Notes: generated by a model from the letters alone, not told the origin. Numbered from the stretch's first letter, positions 1 to 12,999 are shown. The stretch is DNA of 60,000 bases from Gnetum montanum (GCA_015680685.1 MNCI01020094.1:232626-292625); one strand, 5' to 3'. Program-made: numbers and translations.

Positions 1-279
1 GGTTTAGAATATGCTTTTGTAAGTTCTTAATTTGGGTTATTTTCTTGGTGTAGGAGTTAATAAGAAGGTTTGATATTTCCATGTATGTTTTGGACAGTTT
101 TATATTCTCATTTCTTAACCACTAGTTGTCTTTTGATTTAGTGGTCGTTGATTCCTTTTGCATACACACTTGCTTTTCAAATTTCTTGTGGGCTGGTGTA
201 AGGATCATGTTAACATTTTGAACATTTGGTCCACAACTGCACCCTTCTTCATCATAAGGAATGCATGAAATTATTTTCA

Positions 280-620
280 TTTATATGGATCCTTACTCAT
301 CTTTCTTGAAAATTTCCAAGGACAAGTCTCTCATTCCTAACTTATCATCAATTGTGCTAAGCCATGTTCTCCCCATAATGATTGGAAAGTTCTTGTTATC
401 ATTCTTAACATCAATCATAAGAAAATCAATTAGGTAATATTATCCATTCATAGTGATCACCACATCTTTTATCTATCCTAAAGGAATGATGACTGCTTAG
501 TCTGCAAGCTCTAGTCTTATGTTGCAGTTCTTTAATGGTGGTAAATTTTAGGCCTTGTGCATGTCTTGAGAAATGAGATTAACTCTTGATCCATAATCTA
601 GTAAAGCTTTACATGGTGTG
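280..620 (-). pseudogene. Element A aspartic protease region, degenerate
   Basis: Nucleotides 300-620 parallel the protease block of element B (12480-12800), including the segment that in B reads NFPIIMGRA. The frame is not open. It would have cleaved the Gag-Pol polyprotein. The identification rests only on similarity to B and D within this window. Confidence 0.6.
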
Positions 621-1049
621 TTTCCATCAATTTACAAATAATTCAAAGGATTTCCAAGATCTATTCTTTTCTTAGGAAGAGTTCTTGATTTTATCCAGTC
701 TAATACTATATTAGTTAACATGACAGTTATTAGGTTCTTTTCTACTGATGTGGGAAGTACAAATTATCTTAAGGACTTCATGTGAAAGAAGCAAGGGTAC
801 ATGAAGTTCCTGTCCTTCAAACCTTTTCTGGACTTTCCCTAAAGAAAGGATGTTTTCTATATTTATCTTTAGCGTTGCTACTATGATCCTCTCTTTGTAT
901 ACTAATTACCCTTGTTGCACTTTTCTATTGTAGTTGTGTTGGTAGTTCATCTTGCATGATTGGCAGTGGTACTAGTAATAATGGGTTAGGAGCTTAATAT
1001 GAGGGACATAATGCTAGTTGAGACATGTAAGAATAAGAATCCATGCATG

Positions 1050-3267
1050 AGGTTATGGATTTGTGATATTTAGGTCAATAGAAGGGAGATGAGGTGAGAA
1101 CAAAAGTGTCCCCAGGAAAGATATACATAGTATCCATAGTGATTCAATTGTCTATATGGCTATAGCTACCTTGGTGGTAGCATTACCCATACCTATGGTT
1201 GTTTCCACTACTATTGGTATTATTCCTATGGTTGAGGATAAGCACATTGGATAGTATGATGGTTGATAAGGCTATCTAAAATTACCTTGTGAATAAGGTA
1301 ATTACTTGGGCATTTGTTTCTTAACAAATTTTAGATTAAGTACATCTATCCAAGACTCTTGTAAGTGAGCCATGATAGGACAACATCCCTTTGGATATTT
1401 GTATTCGCACACTTTGCAACTTGTGTCATCTTCTAAGCTTGAGCCCATAACTTCCTCTACAATAGTAACTTTTCCTTTTCTTTTTTAGTTCTCATGCCCA
1501 TTATCTTTTCTTCTTTTTGTCTTTATTTCTATTAAAGGCTTGTTTTGTTCTTTCCTCTACTATCTTGAGTGATGTAGAAAATCTCTCATTCATAAAATGC
1601 CACATTTTCTTTACCTTTGTTGTGATATCATTAACTAATTTTTAGATAGGCAGAGTTTTTCACTAGATTGCATCTTCTAATGTTTCTTCTTCTTGTGTTT
1701 TGCATATCCTTACATTTCTTTTCATGATAGCCGAGTCTCTATTATATTTTTCAATTAATTTTATTTTTTAGCTCTCTTTCTTATTTCACCACATGGTTTA
1801 TTAATCATTGGATTCAATGAAGTATCTTCTTAGATAGTCTACCTTGGGAATATAATCCAAAGGTTTCTCTTGTTTTGTTCCTTAGTCCATCGATGATGTG
1901 TCATAGTTATTCTCTTTGAGAAAATCCATGACCTAAGCATCTATGTAAAAAGAGTAATACCTACCAATTACTGCAGCAAGGGATTCATGTATCCTTTGTT
2001 TCCATCTTTGTATTTATTTTCTTAAGTTTGACACTCTACAATAAGTTTGGTATTTGTCATCAAAGAGATCCAGCATGGTACTTCATCTTTGGATTGATTT
2101 TGGTTTTAAGGATATGTAATAGCTCTTTGCTTCATTAATGAGTATTCAGGGAAACAACTGTCATTTTTGCTAATCACTCTCTATATTCTGTAGGGCATAA
2201 GCATCATGGAAGGCTTGGAGATGGTGTTGTGGATCTACATTATGTCCACCTTTGAATTTTGGAATATTGTTTATGTCAAATTGCTTGATGCAACTATCCC
2301 ATACTTGCCTAGTAGAAATGTACACTAATTCCCTAATGTTAATCCTATTGTGAGTGGATAACAAGGGTTCTTCATAGTCTTTGTGTTCATAAGATTTGTT
2401 GTAGTGGTGATCCCTCATGATACTCTCTTCTTTCATGTATGATTCTTTTTTCTCTTTCTTCATTACCATCTTCTTCTTTATCAGGATGTCTTACTCTATT
2501 TTTATGTCTTTCATTATCTCTTCTTCTTTTACCATTAAGATCCCTTAGTCTTCATTCTCTCTTGTTAGAATATGTTGATGAATGTGAGGAAGAAGATGGA
2601 GGTTTTGAAGAATGATACTGGTTATTTTTCCTTCTATGACTCCTTAATTCATCTCTTCTAGATCTATTGGAGGTTTTAGGCCTTGAATTCCTCCTAAGTC
2701 TAAAGTCCTCCTTATTTTTTCTAGGGGTTTTTGCAAGAGCTAAATGCAACTTTATTTTGACAAGATCTCCAATACAATACATATTACTAGTGTTTGGGAA
2801 TGAGATCTATGAGTCTGATAGAAGTTTTCAACTTGGAATGGACAATCTACTTTTACCTTAAGAATAGTTTTTTGTGGTGCTTCCTTCCCTTTATCTTATT
2901 TATATCTTGCCTTTATAATAACTTCTCTTCTTGCTTGAGCCCTTGTTGGCTCATATGACCTGGTCATGTTTTTAGTGACTTGATATCCTTCTTACACATG
3001 GCCAAGATTTATTCTCATATGGGTTGCTTGAAGCATTAATGGTGTTGAACATTCAGGTGGCAAGATAATATTTCCTTGTAAGTCTTTCCATTTGAGTTCT
3101 TCATCTTGGTGGAAAATGAATGTAAAATTAAGATGATAAGAATCAATGTCAACATATGAAATTTTGGTTTTCCCCAGTGCATTTCAATCTTCTTCATTGT
3201 AATCTTTGTCATGACTTTCATTAAGATTAATAATAGATGGAGATTTCACTTTAGTTGTAGAAACCAT
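1050..3267 (-). pseudogene. Element A gag, degenerate
   Basis: The likely start codon is at 3267-3265 on the minus strand, about 30 bp from the point where B inserted. An N-terminal block shared with copies B and C (FHQDE followed by GNI-LPP) lies near 3050-3130. The gag core (NNIPKF-GG--VDPQHHLQAFHDA) lies at about 2170-2290. A Cys motif (CKVCEY then KGCCP) lies near 1378-1425 and has Tyr where B has His. A Tyr/Gln-rich tail follows towards 1050. Structural capsid function is known for this family. Here it is broken by stops and frameshifts and should be inactive. Confidence 0.75.
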
Positions 3268-3293
3268 TTTAGTTTTTTTGATGCTCAAGTATG

Positions 3294-3298
3294 TGTAT
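3294..3298. repeat. Target-site duplication TGTAT, left side of element B
   Basis: The five bases directly before the left LTR are TGTAT, identical to the five bases directly after the right LTR (16398-16402). A 5-bp duplication is usual for Ty3/gypsy integrase. Confidence 0.9.
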
Positions 3299-4197
3299 TG
3301 ATGAGCAGCTAGGTACCCCTACGCCCAACCATACCAATCACGGGTGTTCACACACGACTTGGTCGAATTCCATAGACTGTAAGTACTTAACATACACCAA
3401 ACTCTAACCAGTGAAACCTTGGGTTAAAATGGTCATTGCCTTCCTAATCTCACTTGTGATGTTCTGTTAGCACTGGTTAAGTGAGATTAAGGCTAATGAT
3501 TTTTATAACTTTTTACTTATCTTTTGAAGGCCAATTAAGGTATGAAAAGTAAGGAATAAACTGTTATCTAATCTATAATTATCCTAGCTTCTACTCTAAC
3601 TATTCTTAGCATAAGTATCCAATCCCATCTTCCGAGCACGTTCTGAGCATCTCCTAACACTTCTGGGTTACTAAAGGTTAAGCATCACTGGGTTTACCAA
3701 GTGTTTGATTTACATTCAAGATGGTCATACTTATGGCCTTTATGAACTACGAATGACTGATAGCGATTGAAATAATAATAACAGAAACTTAAGTAATTAT
3801 CAAAGCAATTAACAAAGCATAAACATATTAAACTAATGAATGAATAAAATGGTTAAGTCCAAATGCTGCAAGGAATGCTTGAAGAGTTCATCTTTATTAC
3901 ATTCACGCCAATGGGCTCAGATACATCAATGCTTGAATAAAGAGCCGATCACTTTTCTTACATCTGTTGTGGGCACTTGGAAAATATTCTATCTCTTGTA
4001 GAAACAAACTGCAAGAGCTTCACTACAACTAACTGAAAGTACCTAAATGAGGCAGAAGGCCCTCTTATTTATAGGCTGAAATAGGCTCTGCATAAACAGG
4101 GTCACATCGATGCATGGAAGGCTACATCAACGGGGCCATGTATACGCGGCCCCGTATATGTGGCCTAGTCGATGCATTGACTAATGACACTTCATCA
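3299..4197 (-). repeat. Element B 3' LTR (left), 899 bp
   Basis: It starts TGATGAGCAGC and ends CTTCATCA. The same length and sequence recur at 15499-16397. A minus-strand TATA box (TATAAATAA) lies at 4073-4065. Compared with its partner it has many CG-to-TG/CA changes, and the two differ by very roughly 8% by eye. Confidence 0.93.
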
Positions 4198-4208
4198 TAC
4201 CCCCACAA
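4198..4208 (-). promoter_or_regulatory. Element B polypurine tract
   Basis: The minus strand reads TTGTGGGGGTA directly next to the 3' LTR. This is the expected plus-strand DNA primer for reverse transcription, and it fixes the orientation of the element. Confidence 0.85.
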
Positions 4209-4354
4209 CTAAGTAAAAACTTGTCCTCGAGTTACTCTACAATTTGGGAGGTATGGGCTTTTATTGATAATGCACATGACTCGACACACACATGACACAC
4301 ACACACGACACAACATCTATTTGACCAAGTGCCCGAGTTACAAAGAAGGACGAC

Positions 4355-7351
4355 TTACAAAAATTGGTGATGTTCAAAGATAAAACTGAATACCTTGCTG
4401 GTCCTGGAGTCTCTTTCATGTAGGATGATGCACAAAATTGTTGGAGAAGGTCACACTATTCCTAGGGGTGGTGGTTCTGACGAACCTTCTCCAGCCTCTA
4501 ACCCATGTGTTGGTGGTGGCACGAATGATGGTTGTCCCGCGACAGCTGCAACTTCTGGAGGTAGCCGGAAAGCCTCCAAGAGAGCCNGCAGCTGCAACTT
4601 CTGGAGGTAGCCGGAAAGCCTCCAAGAGAGCCCTCATCTTTTCTTCTTTGCTTCTGGGATTGTTCAATGTCCAGGTAGCTTCTCCAAAATGTGCTAGAAC
4701 TGGAACCTCCCAAGGACATGGCAGCACTAGAAAGAGTTCTTTCAGGTTGACAAACTATGTTGTGAACTGCTTTTGTTCGATGTCGAACGCTTGGATTGAT
4801 ACCTGCAGCTACTGGTAGTCATTCATTTGATGGGTCAAGTTCTCTGCAATTGTACGTTGTCCTTCAAATCACGTGTAGAGAACCTCGAGTTCCACATTTA
4901 CTATTTCCAGCTTTTGCATTGTTGCCTTTTGTGCCTGGAACTCACCCTCGTATAGGGAATACGAGACGTCCACTTGCTTTTCCAATTCTAACCACAGTCT
5001 CCCGACTGTGAGCATAGCTAGGTTTGCATATCGAAGGTTGATAAGCTCCATGTATTCTATCATCTCCTCAATCTGCAGCTCTTTCAAGTAGATTTCAGCT
5101 TTATTGTAGGCATTCAACCCATCAAAGATAGGTTGCCATACCTCACCTCCTTCTTGGAGCTACTAGAGCACTTGGTTCATTTTGGCCTTTGCGACTTGAA
5201 TACGCTTTTCATTTACTTCCTTCTATAATCCCACTTGGTCCTTGTAATGACTTTTGATGTTTTTGAATTTCAGGGCCTCATTCTTCCAAGCAGTGATCTC
5301 AATTGTAGACTTCTGTCACAATGCCTAAACCTCCTCCATTGAAGGATTCTGGTTCTTAGCAACCAACCTTCTTACGTCAGCATTCACCATGGCTAGTTCT
5401 TCCTGTTGTTGGTGCATAAAATTTTTCATGTGTTTGTTATCTGCACTAACATTGACTAGGCGATGAACCTCCGTGGTCAATCAAACATTCTCCTGGTAAA
5501 CCTCCGCCAAGTCCTTGTCTAAATGATATGCTCAAACATCTGCCAAGGACTTATTAAAGATCGTTGTCTCTCGCACATCCTCAATGATCTAAAGTTTGAG
5601 TTGAAGCTGTTGAAAAGCTTCATCTCTGGTGATTACGTAGTTGAGGATGGTTGGATCGGCAAGTTGGCCTCTTAATTAAGCTACTTCCATTGCCAAGCGT
5701 TGACAAGTGACTTGAGTAGCTTCAAGTTGCCCTTCTAAAACGAGGCTCTTACCCCTTGCTGAAAGTAGCTTCGACTAGGTTGCAGTAATGTTGTCCGGAA
5801 GGTCGAAGACATCCAGAAGTAGTTTCTTGGTTCCCACCAGTTGTTCCAATAACTCCTCATGTTAGGTTGCATCAATCTTACTACACAAAGTTTCAACAGA
5901 TGCCTGTACATCTTGTAGTCCATGAACATCCGGTACAGGTGCTACTGATGCATTGAGAGCCGTAGTAATTGTGTTAGCAACCACTTTGGCCACAGTCTCC
6001 TGTCCTTTGTGCTGCATCACCAGGACTGTTGCCCCTTGACCATCTTCCATTCATACCAAAAAGGTAGCAGCATTCCCAGAAATTTTAGGGAATAACTATT
6101 ATGTAGACACTATTACCTCTCAGACACTAGGATCTATTCATGGAGGCACTTGCGTTTGGACTGCGGAGAACATCGGCCCTGCCCTTTCAAGCAAGCTAAC
6201 CGATTGAGCCACTCGCTCCAAGTGGCTCATAGCAAGGTGATAGATCGAAGGGTCTTCTACTCCACTAGCCTTGCCAGATTGCTCTTGCTGGCTCAAGAGC
6301 ATTTTCCGAATCTCGCGAATGTGTTCTACTATGGTTTGCCAGCCCGACTGCATTGTTTGTGCAAGTGGTGAAGGTGGTTGCTACTCCTCCTCTATCTGTG
6401 TGGTGGCAAGATTTTTATCCTTCATCATTTCCTGCCAAGAGGTAGTTGGGGTGTGCTGGATTACATCATTAGAGTACCGTGCTATCCCTACCCATTTGCA
6501 CAACTTTCGAATGAGGTAGGGAAAGGGGAGAACTCATCTTCCACATTCACTCTTAACAAACATTTTTTCAATCTCCAAGAACAACAGTTGTGGAAGACTC
6601 ATGGGAAATTTTCCACTCAAGGTGGCACCTGCATGGGCAGAGAAGGCTATGATTTTGCTGGGTCTTACTGTTGGGTTCAAGTGGTAAGATGCGATCTTTG
6701 AGTATACTCTCTCCATCGTGGATAAGGAGTCAAATTCCTTACATTCTATCCCATAGCACCATTTGGTCCATTCCATCTTTACCTTTGGATCAGCCTATTT
6801 TGGAATTTCCACCACATCTTCCCTGGTCTCAGGCAACCCCTGAGCCTACGCTATCACCTCCAAAGAGTAAGAGACATAAAGTCTTTGATTCTTACTCTAG
6901 ACCCTAGTTGCCGATTCATCCAGAAGAGGTAGGTCTCTCCTACATACCAACCACCACTGGTTGTGATGATTGGCCACATCGGAGAGTTTTGTAGTTGGAG
7001 CCTCACTTCTTCTAGTGTGTTCTCGAGGAATGGTCCAAATTTTAGCTCTTGGAGGACCATCGATTGCACCTCGCACTGCGTGATAGCGTCAAGACATGCT
7101 TGGGTCAAGGTGACCTCAAACTGTGGTGCTATCCTAGGAGTCTCATCCCCTTGCGATTGCTCGCTGGGAATCCCCTCTTTGGGAATCTGATGGACAGATT
7201 CCATGTCAAGTCCTTTGTGAAGGGGGCCAATTGCATGAGAGCCCTCTGCATGCTCTGGTGGTTGCATGCCTCATCCCCTTCCTGTTCATGGGTGCTTGTC
7301 CCTTGGTTGCAATGGTCCTTCATCCCTTGGGTGCCTTGCTTTTGGTGCCAT
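4355..7351 (-). pseudogene. Element B ORF3, extra sense-strand ORF downstream of pol (copy with frame breaks)
   Basis: This is homologous along its length to D ORF3 (51867-54794). The start ATG at 7351 directly follows a TTTGCAG splice-acceptor-like site, as in D. Segments seen are an N-terminus rich in Glu/Gln/His (VHQIP, EQSQGDETP, LTQACLDAI), a middle domain with YHLNPTVRPSKI and KFPMSLPQLLFLEIE, then long Glu/Lys/Leu-rich, coiled-coil-like stretches (KEEKMRALLEAFRLPPE near the C-terminus). One frame change lies between about 6776 and 6854. A second is created by a 46-bp duplication containing an N at 4587. Correcting for that length brings the stop at 4357-4355 into frame. The function is unknown. 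The middle part resembles the domain called 'putative plant transposon protein', from memory only. Confidence 0.65.
4543..4632. repeat. 46-bp tandem duplication with an N (probable assembly defect)
   Basis: The segment starting CAGCTGCAACTTCTGG at 4543 is repeated from 4589, with an N at 4587 at the joint. Element D has a single copy of this segment (near 52043-52090). The extra length shifts the ORF3 frame. Confidence 0.8.
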
Positions 7352-9164
7352 CTGCAAACAACAGAATCACTAATTAGATTGTGCACAAGTTGCTCAAAAA
7401 TGGGTCTCATACACTTTCTCAGTTTGACTAAGTTATGTTGTTGGCACGGGAATTTCTTAAAGTCCACGAAGTGTTGATTTATGGGCTAGAGCAAAAAACA
7501 ACAAAGGTTAATTTTAGAGTTTTTAAAATGGTTGTTTTTGTTTCTTCCCTTAGGGTTGCAAAGTTTGAATTAACTAACTAATTAATTAAGTAGAATCNAT
7601 GTATACAGGGCCTCGTATACATAGGGGTGTTCACCCGTTGACCAGCGTTGACCAACCCAAAAAAAACTTGAAATGATGAGTTTGAAACACCAAATTGGGG
7701 TAGTTGAAGTGTGTGAGAGGCCCGGTCATGGCTGAGGATAGGAGGAAGGTAATCGGGACTTGAAAAAGAGTCAAAAATAGGAGAACGTGACTAAAAAGAA
7801 CTCCGCAGGAGAGAAATCGAGCGATGGGACCTTGAAAATAATCGACCATGAAATCCAAAGGATGGGAGACTTAACAACCAGGACTAAGAATATGTAGGTG
7901 GGTCCTCCCCATAGCAGGCAATAGCCTTAGTAGCCCCTAAATATCCTCAACACCAGGGTCTGTGGGCCCTGGGGCCAAGAATTGGTGTTCACTAGTTAAG
8001 ACTCCTACCCAAGAGATCCCGCCAAGGCATGAGAAATCCAAGGAGACCATGATGAGCTTGCAAAACATAAAACAAGTAGTGAGGGGAGTTACAGAGAGAA
8101 ATGGGTGTAGAGAGACACAAGGGGATGGAAATTCCGATCATTGGTCACATAAAACCCTGTGTGCAGTTGTGGTTAAGTGCCCCGATAGAACCTGTCCTGA
8201 GTTTAGACCCAAAACCATCCTCATTCAGTGACATCGCAGCAACATACTAAGCCTCGACCATCCCTCAAGTAAGCAGATAGACATCCACAGAGAACCACCA
8301 CTCCAGCAAATGTGAGAGGAAGGAAATGAAACAGGACCAAGTTAGAGGGGATGAAGGAGGTCCCATAACTAGTGTTAGTGGCCCGTGAGAGGTAGTCTAA
8401 GGGGTGTGCTTTGACTTCCCCCATAGTGATTGCATGATTTCTTTTCTTTTCGGGGGAACCACACCATGCAAAGATCCATGCGTGTTCACATGCATTCGGC
8501 CAAGGGGTGTGCTTTGAATCCTCATGGTTTTTTGTTTTTTTTTGTTTTTTTTTTCGGTGAGGACCACACCATGCAAGGCCAAACTGCCCAGAAGCTTCAG
8601 TGGAGAGAGAAACGTGGAGTGGTAGAAAATCTGTGAGGACACTCCAACAACCCATGGGATAAGAGAGAGCGAAGAATGGTGCATTCCCCTTGAAGCCACA
8701 CCAAATTCAAACCATTGGGTCAACCCTAAGTCTAGGAACTACATAAGTCACACATTAAGTAAAATGTTTTTAAGTGAAGGGGTTGCATGCTTCCAACAGA
8801 AGGAAAACCATGAAGTGGTTGAATGGGTGGATGACGTGGACTCACTACCGATTTTATGAACTGAAAATCGACGTAAAGTCCAAGGACAACCATGCGAGGG
8901 TGGGAGCCAGATAACTGGGTGGACTATTACATTACCCATCGTAATGAAAACCACCTGCTCAATGATAATAAGACAACGAGTTAGCGATCATGTGAAAAAT
9001 AAAACACACACAAAGAAATGAAAAATAATTAAAGAAAGAAAAAAAACTTGAGAAGAATTAGCAAACGTATGAATGATGTTGAAAAACAAAATGTATAAAA
9101 CAAAAAAGTGTAAAACAAAAAAAATTACAAAATGGTGAGGGGTGTCGTAAAATGGATTAGCAAG
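7352..9164 (-). other. Element B non-coding spacer between pol and ORF3, with an N at 7598
   Basis: No convincing coding frame is seen. The end nearest ORF3 carries the conserved splice-acceptor-like TTTGCAG. At 7598 an N replaces a block of roughly 200 bp that is present in D (about 55031-55240), including the TATA-like element of D. The motif GTATACAGGGCC next to the N resembles the LTR U3 motif. The spacer also has AT-rich and T-run tracts (about 8528-8556). Confidence 0.6.
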
Positions 9165-10440
9165 GATGATGGTCTCCCCCATGACTGGGTGGAAAGGAGG
9201 AGATGCGAAAAATGGAGCATGGCTGACTGGGTGATGATGAGGCGGTGGCACTGGTTGAGTGGAGTTCACATAAAGGTTTCAGTTGTTGGCGGTTGACTAA
9301 CTACGTTCTGGTGGGGTCCTTAGGTTTGTGGATAAGCAAGGCCCTGGATGGGAAGGTTTCAAAGACAATGTAAGATCCCTCCCACAGTGTTTGAAACTTG
9401 GTCGGTTGAGATACATGTGAGGGGTTCCAATAGAACACCTTGTCTCCACATCTAAATATGACCTTCCAAATCCTAAGATCATGTCATTTCTTGTTATAGG
9501 CCTTGTGGATTTCATTCAAAGACAAGGCCACTAATCAGTTCTCATCTAGCACACTTAAATTCATAAGTCGTTCACATTGTGCTAGTGGAAGGTCAAGGCC
9601 TAAGTCACCAGTAGTGGATAGTGTGTGGAGTTTGGCCTAAATTGGAAGTGTTGGTAACTTTTCCTACACTAACTCATGGGGAGAGTACCCTACAGGAAGT
9701 TTCCAAGTGGAGCGATAGGCCCAAAGGGCATCATTGAGTTTGGTGCTCCAGTCCCTCCTATATTTGCTGATGGTGAGGGTAAGGATCTTGGTGATCTCCC
9801 TATTGGTGACTTCGACTTGCCCATTGGCTTGGGGGTGATAGGGTGTTGTAAATTTATGTGTTACCCCTAAGCGTTGCATGAGTTTCCAAAAAGTGACACC
9901 CATGAAATGAGTCCCATTATCAGAAATGAGTGCGCATGACACTCCAAACCTGTTAACGATTTGGTATTAGACAAATCGTGCGACAGTGTTGGAAGAACAG
10001 TCGACGAAGGCTACCGCTTCTGCCCACTTTGTGTAGTAGTCCACTGCTACGATGATATACACCTTTCTGTTTGACAAGGGTGTAATGGGCCCCATGAAGT
10101 CGATACCCCAAATGTTAAAGGGCTCCAGTGGTTGGATCCACTGTTGAGGTCCCTCCAATCATGTCATCATCCCACCGTCCCTCTGGCATCGTTCGCAGGA
10201 GCGAGAGAATCATTGTGTGTCCCTGAAGATGGTGGGCCAGTAATACCCTGCAAGCAAGATCTTAATGGCGATGTTGCGTCCAGCGTAGTGGTCCCCATAA
10301 GGACCCTCATGAGCATCTTGGAGGATGTGCAGTGTATCACCATCAGGGACACACCATCGAACCAAGCCATCTGTGCACACCTTGTAAAGGTGGCCATTGA
10401 TTTCTATGAAACGCTTGGCCTTATGAAGAAACTATTGTTT
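9165..10440 (-). pseudogene. Element B integrase domain of Pol
   Basis: The DDE integrase core is clear on the minus strand. It has VAVDYYTKWAEA (first Asp) near 10040, ALISDNGTHF (second Asp) near 9920, and NGQVEVTNRE (catalytic Glu) near 9810. The zinc-binding N-terminal part lies around 10170-10400. A C-terminal segment with FYWNP-HVSQP and LWEGSYIVFETFPSRAL lies near 9300-9420. No chromodomain follows, as expected for Athila/TAT. All three catalytic residues are kept, but stops and ambiguous ends make this copy non-functional as read. It integrates element cDNA into the genome. Confidence 0.85.
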
Positions 10441-11860
10441 CTACCGATGGTTCCACTCCTTTGGAAACTCTTGAGTGGTGAGGTAGGTCAGGATGTGGCT
10501 AAACCAAGGGGATTCCTTGGGCACTTGTGGATCAATTGCGCCTATGAAGAGGAGTTCATCTAGAAATTGGTTGAATAAGGGCTCCTCCTCTTCTACGTCA
10601 TCCCATCGTAATCGAGACAAGTGGTCAGCAACCACATTCTTGGTCCCCTTCTGATCTACCATGGTAAGATCAAACTCCTAAATAATCATCAACCATCGGA
10701 TGATGCGGGGGCTCACCGTTGGTTTGTTCATCAGTAATCGGATAGCACTATGGTCGATATGCACAAACACCTCGTATCCGAGCACATAGTGCTAGAATTT
10801 GTCCAAGGCAAACACCACTGTCATCAACTCCTTTTCAGTGGTGGTGTAGTTGAGTTGAGCACCCACAATGCTATAGCTTACACAGTGGATATAGTATGGA
10901 CGTTTCTGGTCATCACACTGTGTAAGCACGACTTCCAATGCCTAATTAGATGCATCCGTCATGATGTGGAAGGGCTTGGACCAATGAGGTGCCCGTAGAA
11001 TTGGATTTTCTACAAGTTTCTTTTTAAGCAATTGGAATGCATATTCGCATTCCTTAGTCTAGATGAATGGAGCATCCTTCTTTGTAAGTTCTACCAATGG
11101 CTTGGCGATCTTCGAGAAGTTTTCAATGAATCATTGGTAGTAACCAGTGTGGCCAAGGTATGACTGAACATCTTTTACGGTGCTTGGTTGGCGGGTGATT
11201 CCTTGGATAACCCTGATCTTTTCAGGGTCCACACTAATCCCCGTCTATGAGATGCGATGCCCCAACACAATGCCTTCTTGGACTATCAAATGGCTTTTCT
11301 GCCAATTGAGCCATAGATTGGTGTCTACACACCGTTTCAAAACCTACTCAAGAGGGTCCAAGGCTTTCTTGAACATGGCCCCATAGGTAGAGAAGTCATC
11401 CATGAAGACTTCTACCCCATTGCCAATCTGTTGCTAGAAGATGCTAAGGACAAGGTGTTGGAACGTAGCAGGCACATTGCACAGGCCAAAAGAAATCTTC
11501 TTGTATGCGAAAGTCCCCCATGGACTTGTGAAAGTTGTTTTGGCCTGGACCTCTGGTGCTATTTGGATCTGGTTATAGCCACTATAACCATCTAAAAAAC
11601 TATAGTGGTGGTTCCCTACGATGGTGTCCAACACCTGGTCCACAAATGGGAGTAGGAAGTGGTCCTTGAAGGTCACCATGTTGAGCAATCGGAAATCAAT
11701 ACAGACCCTCCATTTGCCACCTTTCTTTGGCACAATAATGAGTGGGCTGACCCATTCACTATCAGCAATAGAATAGATGAACCCTACCTTTAGCAATTGT
11801 TCGATTTCATCTTTTAGGACCTGCTTCAGTTTGGGATTCAATCATCTTTGTGGCTGTCAT
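10441..11860 (-). pseudogene. Element B reverse transcriptase and RNase H
   Basis: RT motifs on the minus strand are SEWVSPLIIVPKKGGKWRVCI (start near 11770), FLDGYSGYNQI near 11590, FGLCN-PATFQ near 11470 and the catalytic FMDDF near 11400 (intact). RNase H follows with MTDASN near 10970, EKELM near 10840, HIDHSAI near 10750 and NVVADHLSRL near 10625. The sequence stays in the same frame as gag, broken by substitution stops. RT copies the element RNA and RNase H removes the template. Confidence 0.87.
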
Positions 11861-12479
11861 CGTGGCTTCATGGAAGGGTCAATATAGATCCGCTGCTGGT
11901 AGACCCTCGGATCAAATCCAGTCAACTTAGGATATGACCATGCAAACGCAACAACCCATTTGTTTACCACCTTCAGCAATCTCTTCTTCTATTCATGAGC
12001 AAGGATGGCATTGATAATTATCGGCTTTCCATTTTACAAAAATGCATATTCCAAGTGAGCCAGTAAAGACTTTAGCTCCAAGGGCTCTTGTTTGAAGTTG
12101 TCAGGGATTTGTAGCTTCCCCTAATCATCGTGGTCATCAACAGTGGAGACCTATTGATGAACCTCTTCCATTTTGTCCATGCTTTTAACGTAGGCTTACA
12201 CAAGCCCCTCAGACAGTTCCATGCATAATGTGTTGCTAGTAGGATTAGCTGTCAGCCACTGGGTGCCCTCTTGGTTAGTGGATGTTACATATAGGCATTG
12301 TTGAACAGGTGATTCCTCGGTACACCGACTACATGCTTGAATGGATATTCGCTTAGCGGACAATAACTGCTGCACACAGTTGCACCCTGAGTCACTGTAC
12401 TCGATGCATGGAACGTGCTTCTTCTCAATCTTCCTGAAAGGATTTTCCTTTGAAATTTCTAGGGATAGATCTCAAAGTC

Positions 12480-12800
12480 CTAGTCGTGCATCCACCATGC
12501 TTAGCTAGGCTCTTCCCATGATGATTGGGAAGTTTCCCTTGTAGTTCTCCACACGGATGACTAGGAAATCAACAGGATAGGACCACCCACAAACAGTGGT
12601 CACAATGTCCTCCATCAATCTCAAGGGAATGGTGATGGACTGGTCTGCTAACTCGAGCTGAATGTTGCTCTTCTTTAGCCGGGGCAAGTTCTAATTCTTG
12701 TACATGTCATGAGAGATCAAATTGACCCTTGACCCTAAGTCTAGAAGAGCTTTGCAAGGCTCATTCCTTGCCACCTGAAGATAGATGAGGGGGCTTCCTA
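12480..12800 (-). pseudogene. Element B aspartic protease region
   Basis: The minus strand reads KALLDLGSRVNL near 12720-12755. The Asp-Leu-Gly catalytic triplet is the form typical of the Athila/TAT branch. The flap and C-terminal part with VDFLVI and NFPIIMGRA follow. A TAG at 12507-12505 replaces the Trp codon kept in D (GRAWL), which suggests a G-to-A change. It matures Gag-Pol. Confidence 0.78.
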
Positions 12801-12999
12801 GATCAGTCAATTTCTGGGGAAGATGACCTACTTTGATCTAGTCAGTCACAACATGTGTGAGCATGACATTCTGGACGTTGGAGTGTGGTTGGCTTGAGGG
12901 TTGCTCTAGTAGTGGAATAGTGGAGGTGCTTGAAGGTTCAGAGGCACTGGCCACAGGTGTATGTGAGGGTATGTTCAGATTATTGGGCCAAAAAAAATA

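Larger units (their letters stand above)
1..3298 (-). mobile_element. Element A (Ty3/gypsy Athila/TAT-like), internal part, old and truncated by the window edge
   Basis: This is the gag and protease part of a degenerate LTR retrotransposon read on the minus strand. Many short stretches match the intact-looking copy B position by position (gag N-terminus, gag core, Cys motif, protease region), but stops and indels interrupt every frame. Its 5' leader, primer site and LTR continue at 16403-17332, because element B was later inserted between them. The 3' half lies outside the window. It is the oldest copy of this family here, judged by eye from its divergence. Confidence 0.85.

Noticed and set aside
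4395-4818. Plus-strand frames in element B near ORF3
   Set aside because: They are shadows of the minus-strand ORF3 and cross the duplication with the N.
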